A DNA stretch of 64,000 bases, from positions 1 to 64,000 of the forward strand of contig NZ_BIMD01000020.1 of assembly GCF_004000905.1 (NCBI RefSeq), written 5' to 3'. A program made the translations under genes and the position numbers. This document shows, piece by piece, positions 35,460-43,232 of the stretch (the first letter of the stretch is position 1; the number at the start of each line of letters is the position of its first letter). The DNA comes from Paenibacillus humicus NBRC 102415 (GTDB lineage Bacteria > Bacillota > Bacilli > Paenibacillales > Paenibacillaceae). Below the pieces are notes generated by a model, which made no database searches, was not told the DNA's origin, and was given only the letters and a program-made list of their open reading frames with translations.

Positions 35460-36008
35460 TTAGGGTTGTTGATAGGCCGCCTTCTTCTGCGATTCGCCAG
35501 CCGGTTGGCAAGGAACGGGGACACAGAAGTGATGAGGATGAGGATGTATATACGTCATAGGATGCAGCCAAGCATGATGATAATCGTAGGATTCGAACTC
35601 CCATCCATCGTAAAGAGGATGGTAGTAATCGTGGAACATATGCTCATCCCACATTTCATCCATCATCGGGTGGTAATCATGCATCGGGTGGCATCCGTCC
35701 ATCATCGGGTGGTAATCATACATCGGGTGGCATCCGTCCATCATGGGGTAATAGCCATCCATCATGGGGTGACAGCCATACATCGGGTGGAAATCATGCA
35801 TGGGGTGATAGTCGTGCATGTGGTGATAGTCGTGCATGTAAGGAAGGGATTGAATTTGACCAGAATCAACGCTGTTATGATAGGGGGAAGGAGCAGGCTG
35901 CTCATAAGCTTGAGGTCCCAAATTAGCCTGGCTCGGGCTTGATTGCATCTGTTGGTAATGCTCAGGCATAACAGCCGATTGTGGCATATAAGATTGATTG
36001 TGTAGCAT
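35460..36008 (-). CDS. His/Met/Tyr/Asp-rich repeat protein
   Basis: A 182-aa protein. The first 60 residues are rich in Gln, Pro and Ser. Then come more than ten short repeats built on YHPMMDG and YHPMHD (about residues 62-125), and the end contains HPHPHHFCVPVPC. His and Met density suggests copper, nickel or zinc binding, or a spore-surface structural protein. It has no signal peptide or membrane segment. The ATG at 36008 has a perfect AAGGAGG site. It is convergent with the TOMM operon. No family is recognised, and the metal-binding role is inferred only from composition. Confidence 0.75.
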   Translation of the reverse strand: MLHNQSYMPQSAVMPEHYQQMQSSPSQANLGPQAYEQPAPSPYHNSVDSGQIQSLPYMHDYHHMHDYHPMHDFHPMYGCHPMMDGYYPMMDGCHPMYDYHPMMDGCHPMHDYHPMMDEMWDEHMFHDYYHPLYDGWEFESYDYHHAWLHPMTYIHPHPHHFCVPVPCQPAGESQKKAAYQQP

Positions 36009-36343
36009 GGTGTGCCTCCTTTTTGTCATACTCTACAATATGCTTTGAATGATAAAAGGGCACCTGTCCATATAAAATAGGCTGCAGTCTCCTTGTCGTC
36101 GACATGATCGCGTGATTTGAAAGCCAAATCCCCCAACCAGCCTAAAAAGAACTAAACAAGCTGGGATGGAATGGGGGCGCTTCGGGATTCGAGTCCCAAG
36201 GGCAGTTGCGTTCGCTCCCTGGCAGCCGTATTTATAAATCTACTAGACCCACCCTAGCATCAGCACAAATATACTACCCGTCCAAACATCTCAACGATTA
36301 GATTCATAAAGTAGGGTAGAATCAACGAGAGGGGGTATGAACA
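36009..36343. other. 335-base intergenic region
   Basis: It separates the minus-strand His/Met-rich gene from the plus-strand YjcZ-like gene and should hold both promoters. A hairpin at 36180-36200 (CTTCGGGA, TTCGAG loop, TCCCAAG) resembles a tRNA T-arm but no full tRNA can be built. I see no gene. Confidence 0.5.
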
Positions 36344-36442
36344 ATGTCTGAAGCTGGATATGGCGATGCATTCAAAAGCCCAGCTGCCGTTTTGGTCCTG
36401 TTCATTCTGCTGGTCATCATCACAAAATCTTTCTGGTCCTAA
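36344..36442 (+). CDS. YjcZ-family-like small sporulation protein
   Basis: A 32-aa hydrophobic peptide: a short start (MSEAGYGDAFKSPAAV) and one membrane helix (LVLFILLVIITKSFWS). Size, the Gly-Tyr-Gly near the start and the VLFILLVII helix match YjcZ-family sporulation proteins of Bacillales. GAGAGGGGG precedes the ATG, and a terminator follows 22 bases after the stop. It is too short for usual gene finders, but the gene, ribosome site and terminator arrangement is complete. The family's function is unknown. Confidence 0.8.
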   Translation: MSEAGYGDAFKSPAAVLVLFILLVIITKSFWS

Positions 36443-36463
36443 TTTAAGGTTATCCACGCAAAG

Positions 36464-36495
36464 AAAGATGCGGAACGATAGGTTCGCATCTTTTT
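36464..36495 (+). terminator. Terminator after the YjcZ-like gene
   Basis: AAAGATGCGGAAC pairs with GTTCGCATCTTT (one bulged base) and five T follow. Confidence 0.82.
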
Positions 36496-36568
36496 CCTTC
36501 TTACTGGGGGAAAACGGAAAATCCGTTGACGCCGGCTGCATGCCGCGTATAAGATAATTTCAACCGCA

Positions 36569-36647
36569 TAGGCGATGGAGTTCGCCTTTAAACGCCCAAG
36601 GGCTGATGACTCCTACCAGCGCTGCTTGCTGGTAGGGGTCTATTTTA
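36569..36647 (+). ncRNA. Fluoride riboswitch (crcB motif) with terminator
   Basis: The hallmark of the crcB aptamer is present: GGCGATGGAGTTCGCC at 36571-36586, AAACGC at 36590-36595, then GGCTGATGACTCCTACCAG at 36601-36619. The end of the aptamer is shared with a terminator-like hairpin (CTACCAGC, loop, GCTGGTAG at 36613-36635) followed by a T-rich stretch. Fluoride binding should stabilise the aptamer and let transcription reach the two crcB genes 50 bases downstream. Confidence 0.95.
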
Positions 36648-36693
36648 TTGCACTCGTTCAACATCTGGTCGACGAAAGAAGGAGAAGATCGAG

Positions 36694-37095
36694 ATGATTT
36701 ATATGCTGATGGGCATAGGAGGCACGCTTGGAGCGCTGCTGCGTTATAGCCTGGGCCAATGGGTCGGAACGGGGGGCAGCTCCCTCTTCCCATTCGGCAC
36801 GTTGGCCGTGAATTTCGCGGGATGTTTCGTGCTCGCCTTCTTTTATACGGCGACGACGACCCGGTTCATCGTCCATCCGCATTTCCGTTCTTCGTTCGGA
36901 ACCGGGTTTATCGGCTCCTTCACGACGTTCTCCGCCTTTTCCCGGGAAATGACGGAGCTGATGGGAACAGGACATTTGTGGACCGCCGCCTTGTATGCGG
37001 GTGGGAGTCTGCTGGGAGGCTTCCTGGTGACGATGGCCGGGGTGAAGCTGGGAACGTTCGAAAGAAATCAAGCGGGAGAGGAGCGAGGCCAATGA
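36694..37095 (+). CDS. crcB: Fluoride channel subunit CrcB (Fluc), first copy
   Basis: A 133-aa membrane protein with four helices that exports fluoride. The signature pieces are GGTLGALLRYSLG in helix 1, FGTLAVNFAGCFVLAF with the conserved Asn, and the helix break GTGFIGSFTTFSAFSRE holding the phenylalanine path and central sodium site. GAAGGAGAAG precedes the ATG. A fluoride riboswitch lies upstream and the second copy overlaps by four bases. Paired copies in Bacillales often form heterodimers. Confidence 0.95.
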   Translation: MIYMLMGIGGTLGALLRYSLGQWVGTGGSSLFPFGTLAVNFAGCFVLAFFYTATTTRFIVHPHFRSSFGTGFIGSFTTFSAFSREMTELMGTGHLWTAALYAGGSLLGGFLVTMAGVKLGTFERNQAGEERGQ

Positions 37096-37451
37096 CGTGG
37101 ATGTATATCGGAATCGGAGGTTTCGCGGGAGCGATTCTGCGATTCGTACTGATCGAGCTTGTCCGCAAGAGGAGCTCGTCCGGCTTTCCTTACGGAACGC
37201 TGCTGGTCAATCTGTCCGGCTCGTTTCTGATCGGCCTGCTGTACGGCGCTACCTCGGACTCGCGTCTGATCCTGCTGCTGGGCACCGGCTTCCTGGGAGC
37301 CTATACGACCTTCTCTACGTTCCAGTATGAGCTGGCCGGTTATGGGCGGATGAAGCAGTGGATGCCGCTGTTCGGGTATTTGGCCGTCAGCGTCGCGCTC
37401 GGCTTGCTGCTCGCCGCAGCCGGCCATTCGGCCGGCATGCTGCTGCGGTAG
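37092..37451 (+). CDS. crcB: Fluoride channel subunit CrcB (Fluc), second copy
   Basis: A 119-aa four-helix protein of the same family: GGFAGAILRFVLIELV, FPYGTLLVNLSGSFLIGLLYG and GTGFLGAYTTFSTFQYE. The start ATG overlaps the first copy's stop (ATGA), so both subunits should be made together in similar amounts. It differs clearly from the first copy in the loops, as expected for two distinct subunits of one channel rather than a fresh duplication. Confidence 0.95.
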   Translation: MTWMYIGIGGFAGAILRFVLIELVRKRSSSGFPYGTLLVNLSGSFLIGLLYGATSDSRLILLLGTGFLGAYTTFSTFQYELAGYGRMKQWMPLFGYLAVSVALGLLLAAAGHSAGMLLR

Positions 37452-37575
37452 CCAGGCTGCGGGGGGGACAAGAAAAGCGGAGAAATGGCGGAAAGCGGAG
37501 AAGGGATTGACCTTCCCCCGGCGGCAATGTTTTAGAATGGATGTCGAGGCTCCCTATTGAATGGAGGTCAAAGCC

Positions 37576-38412
37576 ATGCTTACGATCAGGCAGATGGCCG
37601 GCATCTTCGACGTGTCGGCAAAGACGCTTCGCCATTACGATTCCATCGGCTTGTTCAGTCCGCTTGCCGTCGGAGAGGACAACCGCTACCGCTATTACGG
37701 GTTCGAGCAGCTCGGCATGCTGCGGCGGATCATGTGGCTGCGCTCGCTCGGGGTCGGCCTGGACACGATTCAAGCTCTCAAAGACAGCGGAGACCTGCAT
37801 GAAGATGAGTCCTTGGAGCCGCTGCTGAAGGAGCGTGAAGCAGCTATCCGAGGGCAAATGGAAGAGCTCGGCAAGCTGCTGGGCAAAGTCGAGGCGATGA
37901 GTGAAAGACTGCAGCAGAGCCGTAAACTCCGGGACGGGCCGAGAATCGTCGTCAAGGATGCCTTTACGGTCGTGGGGCTGGATTGGGATGCCCGGCAGCT
38001 GACGGAAGAGAATGGAATTCCACAGCTTTGGGAGCGCTTTTTGCGGCGTGCCCACGAGATTGCGGGCAGGGTGAATCCGAACGAGCTGATCGGATCCGGC
38101 GGCCCGCGCGAATCCGGGGTGTTCGGGTATATCGCGGGATTTGAGACCGCGGATGCCGGAGCGGTTCCGCAGGGGTTGACGGCTGTGGCCGTTCCGGCCT
38201 GTACCTACGCGGTATTTGAACTGGAGGATCTCGGGAAGATCTGGGAGATGAGGGAAGCGATCTATACCAGGCTGCTGCCCGGACTCGGCCTCTCGCCGGC
38301 GAATGGAATCATGTACGAGAAGTACGACGACCGGTTCGGCGGAGCGGACGGGCAAATCGAGTTGATGATCCCTCTGCATGCGGCGGGGGAGAAAAAGGAT
38401 GGGGCGGAATGA
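37576..38412 (+). CDS. MerR-family regulator with GyrI-like effector domain
   Basis: A 278-aa regulator. The winged helix-turn-helix is at residues 1-70 (LTIRQMAGIFDVSAKTLRHYDSIGLF), followed by a dimerising coiled coil (about 80-125) and a C-terminal GyrI/BmrR-like ligand domain (about 135-275, with VAVPACTYAVFELE and a KYDDRFGG end). Relatives sense toxic or aromatic compounds. GGAGG lies eight bases before the ATG at 37576. Its stop overlaps the next gene's start by four bases, so it is probably co-expressed with the kinase-acetyltransferase fusion and may control it. Confidence 0.88.
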   Translation: MLTIRQMAGIFDVSAKTLRHYDSIGLFSPLAVGEDNRYRYYGFEQLGMLRRIMWLRSLGVGLDTIQALKDSGDLHEDESLEPLLKEREAAIRGQMEELGKLLGKVEAMSERLQQSRKLRDGPRIVVKDAFTVVGLDWDARQLTEENGIPQLWERFLRRAHEIAGRVNPNELIGSGGPRESGVFGYIAGFETADAGAVPQGLTAVAVPACTYAVFELEDLGKIWEMREAIYTRLLPGLGLSPANGIMYEKYDDRFGGADGQIELMIPLHAAGEKKDGAE

Positions 38413-39926
38413 CTGGAATGCTGCAACGGATTGAATGGCGCCAAACCACTCCGGAATGGGACGAGCTGCTTCTCGATCCGGCCGGAACTCAGCCGTTCCC
38501 GATGGAATCCGGATTCGAGGCCGAGGTGGCAGGAGTCGCGCGGGGGAGCTTGCGATATGTCGTGAAGACGTGGAGCAAGCATGCCAGGCCAGACGCCGGT
38601 GTCCAATATCGGCTGCTGGAGTGGATGAAGGGACTCGGAATGTCCGTTCCAACGCCGGTAGCCTGGGGGCAGAGCGAAGGGGAGGGAGAAGGAAGGGATT
38701 GGCCCGTACTGGTGACCGTCCACGGAGGGGAGGCCATCGTCAAGGCGGACGCGGAGACGGTGGCCGCAAGCGCCAGGCTGATGGCCGGCTTTCACCGGGC
38801 TTCCGCAGCTGCGGACATGCCCGATTTCATTCCCAGGCCGGAGCTGGAGAATCATGCGTATTTCTATGCCGGCATCAGGGACGAGCCTGAGCTTCACGAC
38901 CTGCTCCGGGTGCTCGTTGAATCCGCGGGGGTTTGCAATGAATGCGTCATTCATATGGACCTGCATCTGGCCAATATCGTCGTGCGGGAGGGGCGTTATA
39001 TGGCGTTGGATTGGACCAACGGCCAGCTTGGAGACCGGAGGATCGACTATGCCCGGACGCTGGTCTACTACAGCACTTTCTTCGCCGACCCATGGAGAGC
39101 CTCGGCATTCCGTTCCGCCTACTTGAGCGAGTATCCGATGACCGAAAAAGAGGAGAGCCTGTTCGAGGCGATTGTTCTCGTCGGCCTGCTGCTTCAGGAG
39201 CGGCGCGGGCAGCCGCTGAGCTTGCGTGCGCGCAGACTCGTTCGGCGGAACGAAGCGCTGCGGGAAGCGGGACTGGGAACGGCACCGAGAAGCTCAAAGA
39301 GGAGAAAAATAGACGAGGTGCCTGGGACAGCGAAAGTACAGGCACAGGCTTCTAAAATAGGCGGAATGAATTTGACTGCCGCATTCGGTGATTTTCCTTG
39401 GCTCGGCGGAAGCTCAGTGGAGCTGGCCAAGATCGAGCCCTTCCATGCGGAAGCGCTTCATGCCCTCATCAACCGGGACCGCAGGCAAAGCCTGAACGCG
39501 GTACGCAACATCGTCGGGCATTTGGAACGGGACTACTACAAGCGGAAAAGCGTATCGTGGGGAATCGTCGCCCCGGATGAACCGGAAGCTCTTGCCGGAT
39601 GGATGACGGTGCATTTCGATAAAAAAACGCGGACCGCGCTGCTTGCCGCCGTCTTGCCGGATCGGCCGGAGGAGCGGGAAGCGGCGGCGGCATGGATGGC
39701 TCTGACGGGCGGCGCTGTTCGGGCGTTGGGAGCGTATTTGTTCCATCATGTCCACGTGGAGGAAATTCGAGCGGAGCTGCCTCTGGCAAAGGAAGGGGCC
39801 ATCGGCCTGTTGTCGGATTGCGGCTTCAGGATGATCGAGACCGTTCGGCGGGAGAGCGTCTGGCAGAACGGGGTCAAAGAGCCGGCCGACATGGCTGTTC
39901 TGGCGTGGCGGAACCCTGGCGAATGA
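38409..39926 (+). CDS. Two-domain protein: APH-like kinase plus GNAT-like acetyltransferase
   Basis: A 505-aa fusion. Residues 30-275 look like a small-molecule or RIO-like kinase: the catalytic loop is IHMDLHLANIVV (about residue 180) and the metal motif ALDWTNGQLGD, with D before W in place of DFG. After a basic linker (about 290-320) residues 330-500 resemble a GNAT acetyltransferase (SWGIVAPDEPEALAGWMTVHF, then a helix-rich end with IGLLSDCGFRMIETVRRES). The order is the reverse of the bifunctional aminoglycoside enzyme AAC(6')-APH(2''). The substrate is unknown. It overlaps the MerR gene by four bases (ATGA). Confidence 0.7.
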   Translation: MTGMLQRIEWRQTTPEWDELLLDPAGTQPFPMESGFEAEVAGVARGSLRYVVKTWSKHARPDAGVQYRLLEWMKGLGMSVPTPVAWGQSEGEGEGRDWPVLVTVHGGEAIVKADAETVAASARLMAGFHRASAAADMPDFIPRPELENHAYFYAGIRDEPELHDLLRVLVESAGVCNECVIHMDLHLANIVVREGRYMALDWTNGQLGDRRIDYARTLVYYSTFFADPWRASAFRSAYLSEYPMTEKEESLFEAIVLVGLLLQERRGQPLSLRARRLVRRNEALREAGLGTAPRSSKRRKIDEVPGTAKVQAQASKIGGMNLTAAFGDFPWLGGSSVELAKIEPFHAEALHALINRDRRQSLNAVRNIVGHLERDYYKRKSVSWGIVAPDEPEALAGWMTVHFDKKTRTALLAAVLPDRPEEREAAAAWMALTGGAVRALGAYLFHHVHVEEIRAELPLAKEGAIGLLSDCGFRMIETVRRESVWQNGVKEPADMAVLAWRNPGE

Positions 39927-40392
39927 TGCGGGCCGCAACCTTGTGCAGCGGCAACAAGTGAAACCGTCAAGCTGAATCGATGGATTTCTTCCCTTTCCCT
40001 TTTCAGCTGAATGGCAATTTAGCTGAATGGCAATTTAAGCGATCCTGCATATGCAGGACCGCTTTTTTATTTGTCTACCTGCCAGGAACCTAAAAAGGAT
40101 TAGGACCATGAGCACTTATTTCTTTTCCAAACTAGCTCTTTATCTTCATTTTCATGACGAATAGCACTAAATAAGAAGGAATTGGATAAAAAATCGTCGA
40201 AAGCCAGATGATCAGTATCGAAAGTAATTATTGAAATTCAAATAAATGTATATGATAGCAATAATACACATTTTATAGAGACTTTAATTAGGTAAGTAGA
40301 GATTTCAATCCAGGAAAAAAATAACGGTTTAAGTCGTTTTAACTAGTTCTAGAGCGGTTATAGGTAAATAATCACATATTTGTTTTTCTGCT
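39927..40392. other. 466-base intergenic region, A+T-rich
   Basis: It lies between the kinase-acetyltransferase gene and the convergent prepilin peptidase gene. It holds two exact 16-base direct repeats (AGCTGAATGGCAATTT at 40005-40020 and 40021-40036) and a terminator at 40038-40068. From 40080 to 40390 it is markedly A+T-rich with no open frame that looks coding. It marks the left edge of the Tad/T7SS region. Confidence 0.55.
40038..40068 (+). terminator. Terminator upstream of the Tad/T7SS region
   Basis: AGCGATCCTGCAT pairs with ATGCAGGACCGCT (one mismatch) and six T follow. Confidence 0.85.
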
Positions 40393-40833
40393 TTAAAGGA
40401 TTTCTTTCCAAACATAGCTGATTGCATATAACGAAAGAAATGCGGCGAGAACGAAGGGCGCGAATGGGACCGAAACGATCCGGCGTTTCATTCCGACTCG
40501 GACCAGAGCCGCGCAGGCAAGCGCCAAAAGACAGGCGGCCAGGAATACATACAGATTCAGCAGCCATCCTGCAGCTGCGCCCGTCGCGGCCAGCAGCTTG
40601 ATGTCGCCTGCGCCGACGCGCCCCAGCCAGGAGCGCAGCAGCAGCAGCGGCAAGGAAGGCAGCAGGATGCCAGGCAAGGATTCCAGAGGCGTTCCGGACA
40701 GGAACTGGCGGCCTATGCCTGCCAGAAGCAGCAAGAGAAGCCATTTGTTTGGAATCCGCCTCCATCTGATATCCGCTACGGAACATAGAAGAAGCAGCAA
40801 TAGGATGAATCCATCCATGAATACATAAGGCAT
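40393..40833 (-). CDS. Prepilin peptidase, CpaA/TadV type (family A24)
   Basis: A 146-aa membrane protease with about five helices that removes the leader of pilin-like proteins. Both catalytic Asp motifs are visible: DIRWRRIPN near residue 20 and the GxGD motif in GRVGAGDIKLLAATG near residue 75. It lacks the cytoplasmic methylase domain of PilD, as in Tad systems. I chose the ATG at 40833 with AAGGTGG upstream. It is divergent from the Tad-like operon and probably shares its control; its expected substrates are the pilin-like proteins at 47.5-48.7 kb. Confidence 0.88.
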   Translation of the reverse strand: MPYVFMDGFILLLLLLCSVADIRWRRIPNKWLLLLLLAGIGRQFLSGTPLESLPGILLPSLPLLLLRSWLGRVGAGDIKLLAATGAAAGWLLNLYVFLAACLLALACAALVRVGMKRRIVSVPFAPFVLAAFLSLYAISYVWKEIL

Positions 40834-40969
40834 GCCTTTGCCACCTTCAGGTCTAGAAATATTGAAGCTTGCTTTGGAAAAGAACGGCGCTATTCTCTCA
40901 TATTGGCTGGTCAAGGTCAATGATAGAGATTTGCATAAAGATAGAATTCTATGACGCCAGGTGATTCGA

Positions 40970-42349
40970 TTGAAAGTATTGCTCGTATCCGGTCTCTCGC
41001 ACCGGTTTGCCGCGGCCTACGCGCCGAAACCCAAAGATATTCTCAACGTCGAAGAGCTCTTGCTGGGCAGCGTCCTGAATGGCCTCGAAGAAGCGAGACC
41101 TGACGTCGACGGCCTGTTGGTGACAGACGACGCCTTGACCGGAGATTCCGGCACAGACCGCCATCATCTGGAAAGAATCGCCGCCTGGATGTCCCGCAAC
41201 CGGCCATCGGGGTTCCGATTGGTGCTTTTGCTCCGTCATGAGAGGCGGCTGAAGGGGATGGAACATCTTCTCCGCGCGTATTCAGGGCAGATCGTCACGC
41301 TCTCATGCCCATATCCCCGCATCCCGGCTTATATGTACCGGCAGGCTTTCGAGGCGCTCTCGGACATCAGGAACAACAAAGAAGCCGCCCGATCCGATCG
41401 GGAGCCTGCCGCTCAGCGGCGCCGGGAAGCCGAGTCGGAGCCCGACCGCAAAAAATCATTCCTGGACCGGTTCCGGCCCAAACCGAGGGAAGAGGCGCCG
41501 CTTGAAGCGACGGATCCTCTCGCCAGAGCGTTCGACGGCATCGGGAGAGGCATCAGCCGGGCTGTCGCTGTGACCGGACACCGCGGCAGCGGAGTGACGA
41601 GTACCGCTGTCAATCTCGTCTCCGAGGCGGAGAAGCGGGGACTAAGCGCCTTCCTGATCGACCTCGATCTGGAGTACCGCAGCTCAAACATGTATTTCAG
41701 CCGCTTCCACGACGAGACCAAGAGGGACGAGGAACTTAATGCATCTTTGATCCGAACTCTCGCGAGGCCTCAGGATTACATGACGACCGCCTTTCCGGTC
41801 AAGGACAACCTCTGGCTGGCGGCGCTCGGTTATTCGTTCCAGGACCGCAAGCTGATCGAGCAGTTCTGCACCAGCTCCAAGCTGGTCGGATTGCTGTCGA
41901 TGCTGCGGAACCGGTTCAATCTCATCGTGCTGGATCTGCCGATGGATCTGCTGCCCGCGTTCCGGGATGCGATGATTCATGTCGATGCCTTCGGGCTGTG
42001 CGTGCCCAACAATATCCACGCCGTGCTCAGCACGGCGCGCAATGCGGAGGTCGCGCTGAGCCGGGATGACGCGCTGTATATGAACGCCAAGTCCAAGGTC
42101 ATCGTCACGAAATACAACGACCGCTCCAGGCTGCAGGGGGAGCCGTTCACGCCGGACAAGACGGCCGAGCTTCTCTCCTCCGGGCTCAGCGAAAGCTTCG
42201 GCTATGAGATGAAGACGGCCGGCTGCATTCCTTTCAGCCATGAGTTCGACACCCAGATTGAAACCGATATAACGGCGGTCCATTCCGGCAAGGAATACGA
42301 GAGAGCGTTCGGAGACCTGCTGCTGCGACTGATGGAGGGAGCCAAGTAA
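40970..42349 (+). CDS. CpaE/TadZ-like protein with degenerate P-loop
   Basis: A 459-aa protein, first gene of the plus-strand run. The N-terminal 140 residues resemble a receiver-like fold. A charged linker follows, and from about residue 195 a MinD/CpaE-like ATPase fold: VAVTGHRGSGVTSTAVNL replaces the Walker lysine by Val, while AFLIDLDLEYRSS and NLIVLDLPMDLLPAFRD keep the other motifs. CpaE/TadZ proteins place pilus machines in the cell. I prefer TTG at 40970 because AGGTGAT lies seven bases upstream; GTG at 40961 is the alternative. The next gene begins one base after the stop. Confidence 0.8.
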   Translation: MKVLLVSGLSHRFAAAYAPKPKDILNVEELLLGSVLNGLEEARPDVDGLLVTDDALTGDSGTDRHHLERIAAWMSRNRPSGFRLVLLLRHERRLKGMEHLLRAYSGQIVTLSCPYPRIPAYMYRQAFEALSDIRNNKEAARSDREPAAQRRREAESEPDRKKSFLDRFRPKPREEAPLEATDPLARAFDGIGRGISRAVAVTGHRGSGVTSTAVNLVSEAEKRGLSAFLIDLDLEYRSSNMYFSRFHDETKRDEELNASLIRTLARPQDYMTTAFPVKDNLWLAALGYSFQDRKLIEQFCTSSKLVGLLSMLRNRFNLIVLDLPMDLLPAFRDAMIHVDAFGLCVPNNIHAVLSTARNAEVALSRDDALYMNAKSKVIVTKYNDRSRLQGEPFTPDKTAELLSSGLSESFGYEMKTAGCIPFSHEFDTQIETDITAVHSGKEYERAFGDLLLRLMEGAK

Positions 42350-42350
42350 G

Positions 42351-43232
42351 ATGGATTTGAGCACGATCAAGAGCGTTTCGCCCAACCGCAATACGTTCAA
42401 GAAAATCATGGCGCTGCTGTTCAGCCTCGCTGTCATCGCCGATTCGTTCGTCGTCATCACCAATGCCAACAAGGCTGCCAAGGATACGGTCGACGTGCTG
42501 CGGGTCAGCGATAGCGGAGGCATTCCGGCCCATACCGTCCTGACGGAAAAGCAGCTGCAGAAATATGCGATCATCCGCAAGGAGTATACCGACGATATGG
42601 TGCTGGCTGAGCATATGGACGAGGCTGTCGGCAAATTCAGCAAGTATTACCTGCGCGGCAACGGCGTTCTCTACAAGGATCAGCTGGCCGCCGAGGTGCC
42701 GAAGAAAAACGAATGGCTGTACAAGCTGGACGACAAGCAGGAGGTGCTGACGCTCCCCTACAACTTTCTCGAAGCCGGCGGCGACATCCTGATGCCGGGC
42801 GACCGCGTCCGGATCCGGGTATCCTATGAGGTCGACAAGCCTGCGGCCAGCAATCCCAACGACATCTACAGCGTGTCCCAGGGCAAGACGACCAAGACCG
42901 AGGTGCTGTTCGACAGCATTGTCGTCAAGGATATGCTGAACGGCAACAGCCACTCCATTTACGAAGTGTACAAGGAAGTGCTGAAGCTGAGCGAGGACAA
43001 GCGCCAGACCGTCATGAAAAGCGAGGATTTCCTCAAGAACATCCAGCCGAGAGCCTTGCTCCTGGAAGGCTCCAGCGACCAGATCAACTACTATGCGAAG
43101 TTCAAGAGCATGGAGAACAAGTCCCTGCTGATCACGATCCTCAGCCGCAGCGACAGCCAGGCGATCGTAGACCAGCTGCCGACGCTGCAGAACGAGGTGG
43201 AGTCGTGGATCGACAAGCAGAACGGAAATTAG
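42351..43232 (+). CDS. CpaB/RcpC-like SAF-domain protein
   Basis: A 293-aa membrane protein. One N-terminal helix (KIMALLFSLAVIADSFVVI, about residues 18-36) is followed by an extracellular part with SAF-like features (GGIPAHTVLTEKQLQKYAII, then YYLRGNGVLYKDQLA). In Tad pili, CpaB has this order. In Gram-positive cells, without an outer membrane, it may form a periplasm-like support in the wall. The long extracellular region has many charged helices. It starts one base after the preceding gene and overlaps the next. Confidence 0.8.
   Translation: MDLSTIKSVSPNRNTFKKIMALLFSLAVIADSFVVITNANKAAKDTVDVLRVSDSGGIPAHTVLTEKQLQKYAIIRKEYTDDMVLAEHMDEAVGKFSKYYLRGNGVLYKDQLAAEVPKKNEWLYKLDDKQEVLTLPYNFLEAGGDILMPGDRVRIRVSYEVDKPAASNPNDIYSVSQGKTTKTEVLFDSIVVKDMLNGNSHSIYEVYKEVLKLSEDKRQTVMKSEDFLKNIQPRALLLEGSSDQINYYAKFKSMENKSLLITILSRSDSQAIVDQLPTLQNEVESWIDKQNGN

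Noticed and set aside
36180-36200. A hairpin resembling a tRNA T-arm (TTCGAG loop) at the right edge of the A+T-rich island
   Set aside because: No acceptor, D or anticodon stems can be built around it. It could be a tRNA remnant from integration but the evidence is too thin.
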